Shown here: one piece after another, positions 26,473 to 35,823 of the stretch
How the letters are laid out: each line of letters begins with the position of its first letter
Position numbering within the stretch: the stretch's first letter is position 1
Source of the DNA: Paraburkholderia sp.
GTDB taxonomy: Bacteria; Pseudomonadota; Gammaproteobacteria; Burkholderiales; Burkholderiaceae
Reading direction: 5' to 3'
Assembly (NCBI RefSeq): GCF_004298475.1
Contig: NZ_SCRP01000018.1
Span: 1 to 64,000, forward strand
Length of the DNA stretch: 64,000 nucleotides
Notes under the pieces: generated by a model
Told to the model about the DNA's origin: nothing
Databases searched by the model: none
What the model saw: only the letters and a program-made list of their open reading frames with translations
Position numbers and translations under genes: made by a program

Positions 26473-26503
26473 GAAAACGCGCCGGAAACAGGGGTTCCGG
26501 CGC
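26473..26503 (-). terminator. Leftward intrinsic terminator without an obvious gene
   Basis: Read leftward: GCGCCGGAA, a 7-base loop, TTCCGGCGC (9-bp perfect stem), then GTTTTCTTTTT. This is a strong intrinsic terminator on the minus strand. The nearest leftward gene ends at 27188, almost 700 bases away, so a small RNA or a very short gene may end here. Confidence 0.7.
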
Positions 26504-27187
26504 CCAAGGTTGGCTTTGCGTGTAAAACCGGACTGCAGTGACATAAGACAGGGTATGGATCAGGGCGCGGGGGCACTTCATTTCCCCGTTGTCTCGTTCC
26601 ATGGCTGCTTTAACGGCAGATGCAACGCAAAATTGAGCGCGGAGAATCACGTTTTTTTCGATACTCATGCAGACAAGCCGCGCCACCGCATCACGCGCAC
26701 GGTCGTGCAATCTGGCCCGGCGGCTGGAATGAAAAGCGCCCTATCATGGGGCCGACGTATCCGGCAATGAGGTAGCCATTCGTGTCGCGGCAGTCAATGC
26801 GGTCACGTCGATGTTGTCGATCCGCCTCATCTTCGCGGCGCCGTTCGCGATAGGCGTGTGGCTGACTTATACGGGCTGGATCGCTCGAACGGAATCGACC
26901 TGATGAATTCGTCCTGACTGCGTGTGCACGTGGTGTCTGCGTGCACGCGCGCGGCCGAAGCCAGGATTCATGTGTTGCGAGGGATTGAATCAGATTGAGG
27001 CAGTGCTTTCCGGTCGAGCTTCGAATCGCCAGATAGCGATTCGGCAGCGATTCGGCGGCGATTGCGTGGAGCGATTGAAACTGCCGGATAGTTGCACGAA
27101 CAATGTTGCGCCGCGCAACTTTCACCGCGGCCCACGATCGACGTTTCAGTGTTGTCAGGCGCGCTACCGGTCTTGCGTGCCGTGCGC

Positions 27188-27364
27188 TTATGGCTTGTCG
27201 ATTCCTTGCATGGCCCAGCCGACTGCCCAGAATGCAATTGCGGCCGTACCGAATAACAGGCCGCCGGACCCAAAGAACGCCGCCGAGCCTGCCACCAACA
27301 GCCAGACACAGCCAAGAATTTTGAATAGCGTGCCGAGGTGCATCAGTCCGGTAGGTGTTCGCAT
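27188..27364 (-). CDS. Small two-helix membrane protein
   Basis: A 58-residue protein with two hydrophobic segments (LFKILGCVWLLVAGSAAFF and LLFGTAAIAFWAVGWAMQGI) separated by a Gly-rich turn. ATG at 27364 has GGAG nine bases upstream. The frame is open to 27526, but the added residues are not hydrophobic and lack a ribosome site. I do not recognise the family. Small hairpin membrane proteins like this often modulate transporters or respond to stress, but nothing here indicates a partner. Confidence 0.6.
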   Translation of the reverse strand: MRTPTGLMHLGTLFKILGCVWLLVAGSAAFFGSGGLLFGTAAIAFWAVGWAMQGIDKP

Positions 27365-28436
27365 ACCGTTGTCTCCGTCTTCGTGTGCACAGTCAAAGAT
27401 ATTTCCCGTCAATCCATCGATACGAGCGACCCGCCAATGAGCACCTTGATTTGTTACGAGAATTTTCAACGTGTTCAGTGAGGGATGTGTGCCTCTACAG
27501 TAATCGGCCATTATGTCCGGCGACATCAGGATGTTTGAAAAAACAGTTTTTCTCTTTCTGTTTTGAGCCGTGTCATATGGCGCATGCCTCCCTGCAACAG
27601 GCTAATCGGATTGAGAGACACTGCCGTACCGCGCTTCGTGCAAGACGTGCCGCTATTCGAGTGTTTTCTGTTGCCGGCTATCAAACGTTTGCATGCTCGA
27701 TAACCCTTACTGATTTAAACTTCACTGATTGATTTTCGTGATGTTCCGATATCGATACGGTTCAAGTTCAAGTGTAGTGGTGTACGCGCGCCCATAGGGT
27801 GTACGCCGTTGTGATGATTGACAAAGCGGGTAATAAGGAACTGCATCGCGGTTGCGCGTGTGAACCGTGAAATCCACTGGGCTTCAGGAACAATTTCAAT
27901 CGCCGTCATATGCCTGAATGCTTTGCGCAAATTGTTGCCGGTTACGATTTTTTTAGATCGTTCACCACGCAATGGAGAAGTGATGGAGAACGCGGGGCGG
28001 CGAACTTTGCCGTTCGCGTCCACACCAATCCTCACCCCACCTCTGACCGGATTTAGCCAGAATGCACGTGGTGTATGATGCGTGCGCGATCCGGCGCGGA
28101 ATGTTCCACTTGGATCGTGGAACGGCGGCGATACCATTCGCGCCGGATTGCACCTGAGCGCCAGTTTCTGTCAGTAGAACTTGAAATATCAGAATAACTA
28201 ATAGTGTTCACGCTGCACGCACGGATTGTTTGATGGCGCGTTCATTTCAAGATTTGGAAAACGGCCGATAGAAGACCGCGCCTACGGTCGCACGTTGGCA
28301 AACTTGCACGAATCCGGTCCAACGCGATAACGGGGGTGAGATCCGAATTAAACGGATCTGCACGCGCCACTGCTCTGCCACGTCAAACGACCGCGTCGCG
28401 CTCGGCGCGCGGCGCTCGAAGACCCAACGGGCTGAA
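27365..28436. other. Gene-poor stretch with a nested inverted repeat
   Basis: About 1070 bases of lower GC content. No open frame shows a recognisable domain; a 140-codon leftward frame (27715-28137) looks spurious. The notable element is a nested inverted repeat at 28089-28148. Confidence 0.45.
28089..28148. repeat. Nested inverted repeat / large hairpin
   Basis: The outer arm ATCCGGCGCGGAATG (28089-28103) is complementary to CATTCGCGCCGGAT (28135-28148) with one base skipped. The inner arms GTTCCAC (28103-28109) and GTGGAAC (28117-28123) are perfect with a 7-base loop. It could form a cruciform or an RNA hairpin. There is no U-run, and it is not next to a gene end. Confidence 0.6.
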
Positions 28437-28601
28437 TCAGCTCTTTCTTGATGTCTGTGGAATGAATGTTGTAGGCACGTGTTGAACCTTCTCGCTTCCG
28501 CATTTGGGGCAGCGCGGGTGAGCCGATTGATGTTCCGCAAGATGCTCGACGCTCTCGAACGTTTCACCACATTTTTCGCAGCGGTATTGGTAGGTCGGCA
28601 T
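28437..28601 (-). CDS. FmdB-family zinc-ribbon protein
   Basis: A 54-residue protein starting MPTYQYRCEKCGETFE with a second pair CPKCG, giving a four-Cys zinc ribbon as in the FmdB regulatory-protein family. ATG at 28601 has GGAGG eight bases upstream; the longer frame lacks a ribosome site. FmdB-type ribbons are widespread; the original member regulates formamidase in Methylophilus, and most have no known role. It is divergent from the 28759 oxidoreductase. Confidence 0.85.
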   Translation of the reverse strand: MPTYQYRCEKCGETFESVEHLAEHQSAHPRCPKCGSEKVQHVPTTFIPQTSRKS

Positions 28602-28758
28602 GGCAATCCTCCGGTATCGACTATGCATCTGCGTATTAGTATGGCTCATGGTGCCGGGAACTCAATGAAGTCGCCAGGTTGAATGTAACGCCCGCTGTGG
28701 TCGGCAAGGGTGCACGCATCGTGCCCACCGGACACATACCGCTTTCAAGAGGGAAGAC

Positions 28759-29772
28759 ATGCCAAAGGATGTGATTGTCTGGGGTATCCTGGGTACGGGA
28801 AAGATCAACGACAAGGTCGTCGTGCCCATGAACAGCGCGCCCCAATGCCGGGTAAAGGGCATTGCATCGCGAGATCCGCAGAAGGCTCGAGAAGCCGCCG
28901 CGAAATACGGGTTGCCGGTGGCGTACGACAGCTACGAAGCCCTGTTGGCCGATCCGGAAATCGATGCCGTGTATATCCCGTTGCCCAACCACATTCACGT
29001 GGAATGGGCGATCAAATCCGTCGACGCGGGCAAGCACGTACTGTGTGAAAAACCGATTGGGCTGAATGCCGAGCAGGCCGCGCAACTGGTCGCCGCACGC
29101 GACAGGAGCGGACGATACATACAGGAAGCATTCATGGTCCGCACGCATCCGCAATGGCTCAAGGTGCGCGCGTTGATCGACGAAGGGGCCATTGGCGAAT
29201 TACGGGCGATAACCGGCGGTTTCACCTATAGCAATACCAACCCGCACGATATTCGCAACCAGAGCGAACTGGGCGGCGGTGGCCTGCTGGATATCGGCTG
29301 TTATCCGATTACGACTTCGCGTTTCGTCATTGGGCGCGAGCCACGGCGGGTAGTCGCCTTGATGGAACGCGACCCGGCGTTCGAGGTGGATCGGCTGGGC
29401 TCCGTGATGATGGACTTCGACGGCGTACAGGCGAGTTTCTTCTATTCGACCCAGATTCACCCCTACCAGCGCATGCAGTTTCACGGCACGGCAGGGCGGA
29501 TCGAAGTTGAAATTCCGTTCAACGCGCCCAACGACCAGCCGACGCGCCTTCTCGTGAGTGAACGCACAAGCGCGAGAGCGATCGACGATCGGTGGGTGGA
29601 ACTGCCGGCATGCGATCAATACGGCGTGGCAGCCGCGGTGTTTGCACAAGCGATATTGAGCGGTGGTCCACAGGCCATTCCGCTGGACGACGCGTGCGCG
29701 AATATGCGGGTGATCGACGCTGTTTTCCAATCGGCGCAATTGGGTGGCTGGGTGAGCATTCCGGAAAGGTGA
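28759..29772 (+). CDS. Gfo/Idh/MocA-family NAD(P)-dependent oxidoreductase
   Basis: A 337-residue protein with an N-terminal Rossmann fold (VWGILGTGKINDKVV), the family EKP motif (VLCEKPIGLNAEQA, about residues 93-106) and the C-terminal alpha/beta domain (GGGGLLDIGCYPITTSRFVIG). Members oxidise or reduce sugars, inositols and dihydrodiols. AAGAGGGAAG precedes the ATG. It is monocistronic and followed by a symmetric hairpin before the convergent acs gene. The substrate cannot be inferred. Confidence 0.88.
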   Translation: MPKDVIVWGILGTGKINDKVVVPMNSAPQCRVKGIASRDPQKAREAAAKYGLPVAYDSYEALLADPEIDAVYIPLPNHIHVEWAIKSVDAGKHVLCEKPIGLNAEQAAQLVAARDRSGRYIQEAFMVRTHPQWLKVRALIDEGAIGELRAITGGFTYSNTNPHDIRNQSELGGGGLLDIGCYPITTSRFVIGREPRRVVALMERDPAFEVDRLGSVMMDFDGVQASFFYSTQIHPYQRMQFHGTAGRIEVEIPFNAPNDQPTRLLVSERTSARAIDDRWVELPACDQYGVAAAVFAQAILSGGPQAIPLDDACANMRVIDAVFQSAQLGGWVSIPER

Positions 29773-29792
29773 GGTAACCGCGAGCACCCGCA

Positions 29793-29824
29793 CGCGCATT
29801 CGGTGCGATACCGCTGAATGCGCG
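29793..29824. terminator. Symmetric hairpin between convergent genes
   Basis: CGCGCATTC and GAATGCGCG form a 9-bp stem, with GGT/ACC pairing inside. It lies between the convergent ends of the oxidoreductase and acs genes. There is no U-run on either strand, so bidirectional termination is only likely from position. Confidence 0.45.
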
Positions 29825-29886
29825 CACGCCGGTGCCTGCGCGGCTGCGACTACCCCATCCTCGTGGCCTAGCCGCTTTTCGCTGTT

Positions 29887-31827
29887 TTAATGGGCGATCC
29901 GATGATCGATCAACTCGCTCACGACACGCGGATCGGCCAGCGTGGAAACATCGCCCAGATTGCTGTAATCGCCATCGGCGATCTTGCGCAGGATGCGGCG
30001 CATGATCTTGCCTGAGCGCGTTTTTGGCAGAACCGGTGCCCACTGAATGAAGTCGGGGCTCGCGATTGGGCCGATTTCCCGGCGTACGAGCGCTACTAAC
30101 TCTTTCTGCAATGCCTCCGTCGGCACGATGCCGACCTTGAGAGTCACATAGGCGTAAATGCCCTGGCCCTTGAGCGAATGCGGATAGCCGACCACAGCCG
30201 CTTCCGCGACGTCGGGGTGCGTGACCAGCGCGCTTTCCACTTCGGCGGTGCCGAGCCGGTGGCCCGAGACGTTCACGACATCATCGATCCGCCCGGTGAT
30301 CCAGTAGTCGCCGTCTGCATCGCGATAGCAACCATCCCCTGTGTAGTATTTGCCTTCGAACTGGCTGAAATACTGCATCCGCATGCGATCGGGGTCGCCG
30401 TACACGTAGCGCATCTGTCCAGGCCACGAATCGAGCATGCACAGACTGCCTGTCCCTTCGCCTTCGATGATTTCCCCCTTTTCGCCGACGATAGCGGGCT
30501 GCACGCCGAAGAACGGCCGGGTGGCCGCACCGGGTTTGAGCGTCGTGGCGCCCGGCAGCGGCGTGATAAGAATGCCGCCGGTTTCCGTTTGCCACCAGGT
30601 GTCGATCACGGGACACCGCTTTTCACCGACGATTTCGTAATACCAAAGCCATGCCGCCGGATTGATCGGTTCGCCAACGGTGCCGAGCAGACGCAGCGAT
30701 TGGCGCGACGTCTTCTTGACCGGCCCGTCGCCGTCGCGCATCAGGGCGCGAATTGCCGTGGGCGCGGTGTAGATGATCTGCACGCGATGCTTGTCGCAGA
30801 TCTGCCAGAAACGCGAGCTGTCCGGGTAATTCGGCACGCCTTCGAACATGATCGTGGTGGCGCCGTTGGCGAGCGGACCATAGACGATATAGCTGTGGCC
30901 CGTCACCCAGCCGACGTCCGCCGTGCACCAGTAAACATCGCCGTCGTGATAGTCGAAAACGTACTGATGCGTGAGCGTGACGTACGTGAGATAGCCGCCT
31001 GTGGTGTGCACGACGCCTTTGGGTTTGCCGGTCGATCCGGAGGTGTAGAGGATATAGAGCGGATCCTCCGCATTCATTTCTTCAGGCGGGCAGTCGGCGG
31101 AACTCTGGCTCATCAGTTCCTCATACCAATGATCGCGGCCTTCGCGCCAGCCGACCTTGCCTCCCGTTCGCTTGACCACCACGCATGTTCCGACTGCGGG
31201 GCATTTTTCCATCGCCGCGTCGGCGCTTTCTTTCATCGCTATCGTGCGGCCGCCTCGCACGCCCTCGTCGGCGGTGATGAGTATGTTGGAAGCACAATCC
31301 TGAAGGCGATTTGCGAGCGCCTCGGGCGAGAACCCACCGAACACGACAGAGTGAATTGCGCCGATGCGTGCGCACGCGAGCATCGCGACGGCGGTCTCGG
31401 GGATCATCGGCATGTAGATGGTGACGCGGTCGCCGCGCTTGACGTCGAGTGATTTCAGCACATTGGAGAACTTGCAGACTTCGGTATGCAGTTCGCGGTA
31501 GCTGAGGATGCGGCTGACGGCAGGATCATCGCCTTCCCAGATAATCGCGGGCTGATCGCCGCGCGTCTGGAGATGGCGGTCGAGGCAATTGCTGCTGGCG
31601 TTGAGCGTGCCGTCGTAGAACCACCGGATGCGCAGATCCTGGCTCGCAAAGGAAACGTCTTTCACATGCGTGTATGGGCGGATCCAGTCGAGACGTTTGC
31701 CGTGCTCGCCCCAAAATCCTTCCGGATCTTCCGTCGAACGGCGGTACATCTCTTCATAACGGGCCGCATCGGCCCAGGCACGCGTGGCCCGGTCTGCGGG
31801 CACAGGAAAGGTCTGATGTTCAGACAT
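29887..31827 (-). CDS. acs: Acetyl-CoA synthetase (AMP-forming)
   Basis: A 646-residue adenylate-forming enzyme that converts acetate, ATP and CoA to acetyl-CoA. The P-loop-like motif [20 protein letters not shown] lies near 260-280, [10 protein letters not shown] near 410, and the hinge and C-domain near [14 protein letters not shown] (about 525). [11 protein letters not shown] near 605 contains the Lys that is the regulatory acetylation site in this family. Full length. GGAGG precedes the ATG. The acetate permease gene satP lies 86 bases upstream on the same strand, so uptake and activation are probably co-expressed. Confidence 0.96.
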   Translation of the reverse strand: MSEHQTFPVPADRATRAWADAARYEEMYRRSTEDPEGFWGEHGKRLDWIRPYTHVKDVSFASQDLRIRWFYDGTLNASSNCLDRHLQTRGDQPAIIWEGDDPAVSRILSYRELHTEVCKFSNVLKSLDVKRGDRVTIYMPMIPETAVAMLACARIGAIHSVVFGGFSPEALANRLQDCASNILITADEGVRGGRTIAMKESADAAMEKCPAVGTCVVVKRTGGKVGWREGRDHWYEELMSQSSADCPPEEMNAEDPLYILYTSGSTGKPKGVVHTTGGYLTYVTLTHQYVFDYHDGDVYWCTADVGWVTGHSYIVYGPLANGATTIMFEGVPNYPDSSRFWQICDKHRVQIIYTAPTAIRALMRDGDGPVKKTSRQSLRLLGTVGEPINPAAWLWYYEIVGEKRCPVIDTWWQTETGGILITPLPGATTLKPGAATRPFFGVQPAIVGEKGEIIEGEGTGSLCMLDSWPGQMRYVYGDPDRMRMQYFSQFEGKYYTGDGCYRDADGDYWITGRIDDVVNVSGHRLGTAEVESALVTHPDVAEAAVVGYPHSLKGQGIYAYVTLKVGIVPTEALQKELVALVRREIGPIASPDFIQWAPVLPKTRSGKIMRRILRKIADGDYSNLGDVSTLADPRVVSELIDHRIAH

Positions 31828-31913
31828 GGTTTCCTCCTTGAGGATGTCGCGCTGTCACGCGGGCGGCGGCGTGCCCATTCAAAGCGGCACGCCGCCGTCC
31901 CGGTATTGGCCCG

Positions 31914-32492
31914 CTACGCGGCTTGTGGGTGTGGTTCTGCGTAGGGGTGCGTGGGCAGCACCGTGCGCCCGAAGCTCTCATTGATCACCATTGCCGCGGA
32001 CGCGTAGAACGCCAGCATGGCGGTAATCAGGCCCGTATAGCCGCCGAGATGCGTTGCGAGCGCGGACCCGGTCCATACGCCGACGGCGAGGAGCAGATAG
32101 GTGATCCAGAGTGCGAGGAACACGAGTTGCACGGACGTGCTGGTGTGCATCGAGCCGATCCACATGTAGAACGTGAAAACGCCCCATACCAGTAGATACC
32201 AGCCGACGAACGCTGCCGGCACCTTCGTGCCGAGGAATGCGACGAACAGGGCGAAAGACCACCAGAACGCGCCATAACTGAGGAATGCCACGGTCCCGAG
32301 CGTATTGCCGCGCGGAAATTCGAGTATGCCCGCGATCATTTGCGCCGTACCGCCGAACGCGAATGCGAGCGCCAGCACGAGCCCCATCGCGTCGGCGTTG
32401 AACCAGCCGGCGTTGACCATGCTGAGCATCCAGGTTGTGAATGCAAACCCGGCGAGTCCGAGGGGCGCCGGGTTGGAAAGATTGCCACCCAT
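31914..32492 (-). CDS. satP: Acetate/succinate transporter, SatP (GPR1/FUN34/YaaH) family
   Basis: A 192-residue inner-membrane protein with six helices. The family signature NPAPLGLAGFAFTTWMLS is at residues 6-23. The channel-type anion pore of this family carries acetate and succinate. ATG at 32492 has GGAGG. It precedes acs by 86 bases, supporting an acetate role. Confidence 0.93.
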   Translation of the reverse strand: MGGNLSNPAPLGLAGFAFTTWMLSMVNAGWFNADAMGLVLALAFAFGGTAQMIAGILEFPRGNTLGTVAFLSYGAFWWSFALFVAFLGTKVPAAFVGWYLLVWGVFTFYMWIGSMHTSTSVQLVFLALWITYLLLAVGVWTGSALATHLGGYTGLITAMLAFYASAAMVINESFGRTVLPTHPYAEPHPQAA

Positions 32493-32974
32493 GATTTGCC
32501 TCCATGGTCATTGTTTCCAGTTGCCAACTGCCGGGCGATCGGCGGCGGCATGACGGGCGGCCCGTCGCCGATGTGCTCGACCACATGCCGTGGACGACAC
32601 GGCATTTACTTCACCGTTGCACAGTGCGCAAAACGCGTGCCGGAGGCGGCACGCGATCGTCTGAAGTTTGATTCGGGCCGCGCACTGATATCCGCCGTAA
32701 AAGCGGAATGGCTCATGCTTATTATAGGTCGCGCATCATGGCGTGATATTTCGTTTCACGAGTGAATTGGCCGGGAATATCAAACCTGAATTGCGCATTT
32801 GCAGCGTTATCGCTTACCGGAGCGGGAGGCGAAGATATGACGTAATCCTGATGGAATTGAAATGCGTGGTTTGTAGCGCGTAGCGTGATAACCGGCCCGC
32901 GCTAATGCGGAAAATCGGCTCACTTCTTGTCAATGACGAGAATGCCTTGGCACGCGTGGTGCGATTCGAGAAGA
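32493..32974. other. Intergenic region upstream of satP
   Basis: About 480 bases with no supported gene. The satP promoter should lie in the left half. The right end runs into the remnant of a sugar dehydrogenase. Confidence 0.45.
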
Positions 32975-33142
<168 letters not shown>

Positions 33143-33183
33143 GTGGTTGATCAACCAACAATCAATCGCCGCTCAACCACCGA

Positions 33184-33927
33184 TCAACCACCAACCGGCC
33201 GCTCCGGTTCGAGCGCCGCGCCGCCGAGGATCGTGTTGGCGTCGGCGCGCGCGTTGTCGAGCTGCACGACGCTCGCCTGACGTGCGGCCAGCGCGTCGTG
33301 ATGCTCGATTGCCGTGAGAATCGCCTTGTGGCGCGGCAGCGAAAGGGCATGCGTATTCGGGTGCCGGCTCGTGAGCTTGATCGATTCCGAAAGCGCGAGC
33401 GAGAGCATGTTGCCGATATACGCGAGCATGTCGTTATGCGTGGCCGCCATGATCGCGCGGTGAAATTCCAGATCGGGTTCGAGCAGTTCGGCGGCGGTGC
33501 GCGCGCGCTCCATACGTGCGTAAGCGGTGCGGATACGCGCCAGGTCTTCCTCGCTGCCCGAGATGGCGGCGAGTGCGGCGGCGGCCGGTTCGATGATCTG
33601 GCGCACCGTCATGAGCGACTGGAAAAACGCGCCTTCTGGAATGCTGTTGACGGTCCAGTAGAGCACGTCCGGATCGAGCATGTGCCAGTCTTCGCGCGGC
33701 CGCACCACGCTGCCCACGCGCGGCTTGGACACGACGAGGCCTTTGGCCACGAGCACGCGCGTCGCCTCGCGCAACACCGGACGGCTCACGCCGTACGCTT
33801 CGCAAAGCGTGGGCTCGGGCGGCAGGCGCTGGCCCGGCGCGAACCGGCCACTGACGATTTGCATGCCCAGTTCCTGCACGATGCGGCCGTGCATGCTTTT
33901 GCGATTCTGCAGATTGCGATAATTCAT
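33184..33927 (-). CDS. GntR/FadR-family transcriptional regulator (FCD domain)
   Basis: A 247-residue regulator. The N-terminal winged helix-turn-helix (IVSGRFAPGQRLPPEPTLCEAYGVSRPVLREATRVLVAKGLV, residues about 25-65) is followed by an all-helical FCD ligand domain with its usual metal-binding Asp/His positions (FHRAIMAATHNDML). It is the last gene of a leftward operon, 46 bases after the ATPase gene, and likely represses the transporter until the sugar or a derivative binds. Closely resembles regulators of sugar-acid pathways. Confidence 0.88.
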   Translation of the reverse strand: MNYRNLQNRKSMHGRIVQELGMQIVSGRFAPGQRLPPEPTLCEAYGVSRPVLREATRVLVAKGLVVSKPRVGSVVRPREDWHMLDPDVLYWTVNSIPEGAFFQSLMTVRQIIEPAAAALAAISGSEEDLARIRTAYARMERARTAAELLEPDLEFHRAIMAATHNDMLAYIGNMLSLALSESIKLTSRHPNTHALSLPRHKAILTAIEHHDALAARQASVVQLDNARADANTILGGAALEPERPVGG

Positions 33928-33973
33928 TTTTTCCCGGCTGGTACAGCCTCGCCGGTTGCCCCCTCGTGTGTGG

Positions 33974-34810
33974 TCAGTGCGCGCCGTTGGAGCGCATCGC
34001 GCGGTACTCCCGCCGCACGATGTCCATCAGTTCCGGCACCGACGTTTGTGCGCTGTGCTGCTCGAACGTCACGCGGCCGCGCTGCATGAGCATGATGCGG
34101 TCGGCGATGTCGAGTGTCTGCGCATAGTTGTGCATGATCATAATAATCGAGAGCCCGCCTTTTTCCTTGAGGCGCAACACGAGATCGATGATGAGTGCGG
34201 CCTCGCGCGCGCCCATGGCGGCGAGCGGTTCGTCGAGCAGCAGGATCTTCGCATCGGAATGGACGGCGCGCGCGACTGCGATGGCCTGGCGCTGGCCGCC
34301 CGAAAGCCGCTCCACGGGCAGATCGACCGAAGGCACATGCACGCCGATATCGTCGAGACACTGCGCGGCGAGTTCGCGCATGCGCGCATGATCGAGCAGA
34401 CGGAACGGGCCGCGCCGCACGATTTCGCGGTTCAGGAACATGTTGTGATAGATGCTGAGCGAATTCGCGAGCGCGAGATCCTGATACACGCACTCGATGC
34501 CGAGCGCGCGCGCGTGATCGACGGAGCGCAGCAGCATTTCCTGGCCATTCACGTAGAGCGTGCCGCTCGTCTGCTGATGAAACCCGGTCAGGATTTTCAC
34601 GAGCGTGGACTTGCCCGCACCGTTATCGCCGAGGATGCCGAGAATCTCGCCTTTGCCGAGCGTAAACGACACGCCGTCGAGCGCCGTCACCGCGCCGAAG
34701 CGTTTGACGAGCTGGTCGCCGCGCATCGCAAGCGCAGCGCTTTCCGCCACGTTTGCATATGCGTTAGAAGACGCGGCGGCGTCGGGTTGCCGCTCGACCG
34801 GCTCGACCAT
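33974..34810 (-). CDS. Sugar ABC transporter ATP-binding protein (CUT2, single domain)
   Basis: A 278-residue ATPase with Walker A GDNGAGKST (about 65-73), signature LSGGQRQAI (about 170), Walker B ILLLDEPLAAMG and the switch His in MIMHNY. Most CUT2 ATPases (RbsA, AraG, XylG) are about 500 residues with two ATPase halves. This one has a single half, like FrcA. The ATG at 34810 overlaps the permease stop by one base (TAATG). A long out-of-frame opening upstream belongs to the permease. Confidence 0.9.
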   Translation of the reverse strand: MVEPVERQPDAAASSNAYANVAESAALAMRGDQLVKRFGAVTALDGVSFTLGKGEILGILGDNGAGKSTLVKILTGFHQQTSGTLYVNGQEMLLRSVDHARALGIECVYQDLALANSLSIYHNMFLNREIVRRGPFRLLDHARMRELAAQCLDDIGVHVPSVDLPVERLSGGQRQAIAVARAVHSDAKILLLDEPLAAMGAREAALIIDLVLRLKEKGGLSIIMIMHNYAQTLDIADRIMLMQRGRVTFEQHSAQTSVPELMDIVRREYRAMRSNGAH

Positions 34811-35823
34811 TAGCGGCTCCCTTTGCGCCGGATGCGTCCGACGTGAATATTGAAGACCATCGCGGCGAGAATGGCGGCGCCGAGAATGATGTTGAACGTG
34901 AACGCGTTGATGCCGATGAGCGTGAAGCCGTCGTTGAGAATGCCGAGCACCGCCGCGCCGATCAGACCGCCGATGATCGTGCCCGAGCCGCCCGTGAGCG
35001 GCGTGCCGCCGATCACGGCGGCGGCGATGGCGAGAAAGGTGATCTGGTTGCCGCCGGCCTGCGGATCGATGGACGTGATGCGAAAGCCTTCGAGAATGCC
35101 GGTGAGGCCCGCGAGCATCGCGGCGATGATGAAGTTGCCGAGCCGCAGCCGGTTCACGTGAATCCCCGCCTCGCTCGCGCCGAGTGGATTCGCGCCCGCC
35201 GCCTGCGTATGCAGCCCCCAGCGCGTGTGGCGCAGCAGGATATGCATGGTGATCGCGAGCCCGAAGGTCCAGAGTATTTCGCTGTAGCCCCACGCGCCCA
35301 TGACGTTCGCGAAGGTCGTCGACCCGGGCGCTTCGACCGGCGTGCCGCGCGAGACCGTGAGCGTGATCCCGTTGATCAGAAAGAGCGTGCCGAGCGTCGT
35401 CACGAACGAGGGCAGACGCAGCCACACGGTGACTGCGCCGTTCACGAAGCCGACGAGCGCCGCCGCGGCGAGTCCTGCGATCAGCGCGAGCCACATGGGT
35501 GCGCCCGCATCGTTCGCGAACACCATCATGAACGGCGCGAACGCGAACACCATGCCCGACGAAAGATCGATATCGCCGCCGATCATCAACATGATTTCGC
35601 CGAATGCGATGATCGCGACCGGCGCGACGAATTGCGAGAGATTGACCAGACTCGCATTCGTCAGAAGGAAATCATGATTGGCGAACTCGAAGTACGCGGC
35701 GAGCAGCACCGCGACCAGCAGAATGCGCAGCTCCGCTGACCAGTTTGCGAGCAGGAGCCCGCGCGGCCGCGCGGGCCGCGCCGGGACTTCGACTTTGCGG
35801 GGTTCGTCCACAGTACCCATCAC
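34810..35823 (-). CDS. Sugar ABC transporter permease (CUT2, RbsC-like)
   Basis: A 337-residue protein with about 8-10 membrane helices and the CUT2 permease signatures VINGAVTVWLRLPSFVTTLG-type loop near 140 and GSGTIIGGLIGAAVLGILNDG near 280. It overlaps the binding-protein stop by 4 bases (ATGA) and the ATPase start by 1, so the three are tightly coupled. The N-terminus starts with a short cytoplasmic, Arg/Pro-rich segment. Confidence 0.9.
   Translation of the reverse strand: MMGTVDEPRKVEVPARPARPRGLLLANWSAELRILLVAVLLAAYFEFANHDFLLTNASLVNLSQFVAPVAIIAFGEIMLMIGGDIDLSSGMVFAFAPFMMVFANDAGAPMWLALIAGLAAAALVGFVNGAVTVWLRLPSFVTTLGTLFLINGITLTVSRGTPVEAPGSTTFANVMGAWGYSEILWTFGLAITMHILLRHTRWGLHTQAAGANPLGASEAGIHVNRLRLGNFIIAAMLAGLTGILEGFRITSIDPQAGGNQITFLAIAAAVIGGTPLTGGSGTIIGGLIGAAVLGILNDGFTLIGINAFTFNIILGAAILAAMVFNIHVGRIRRKGSR

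Larger units (their letters stand above)
26367..27187. other. Gene-poor stretch downstream of phaB
   Basis: About 820 bases holding the phaB terminator and a leftward terminator (26473-26503) without an obvious gene. A short hydrophobic rightward frame (MLSIRLIFAAPFAIGVWLTY, near 26809-26903) could encode a tiny membrane protein but has no clear ribosome site. Confidence 0.45.

Noticed and set aside
26363..26710. Leftward frame of 115 codons after phaB
   Set aside because: It spans the phaB terminator and a minus-strand terminator and has no recognisable features.
27715..28137. Leftward frame of 140 codons
   Set aside because: No domain and poor composition; overlaps the nested inverted repeat.
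29793..29824. Possible intrinsic terminator between acs and the oxidoreductase
   Set aside because: Listed only as low-confidence hairpin, since neither strand has a U-run.
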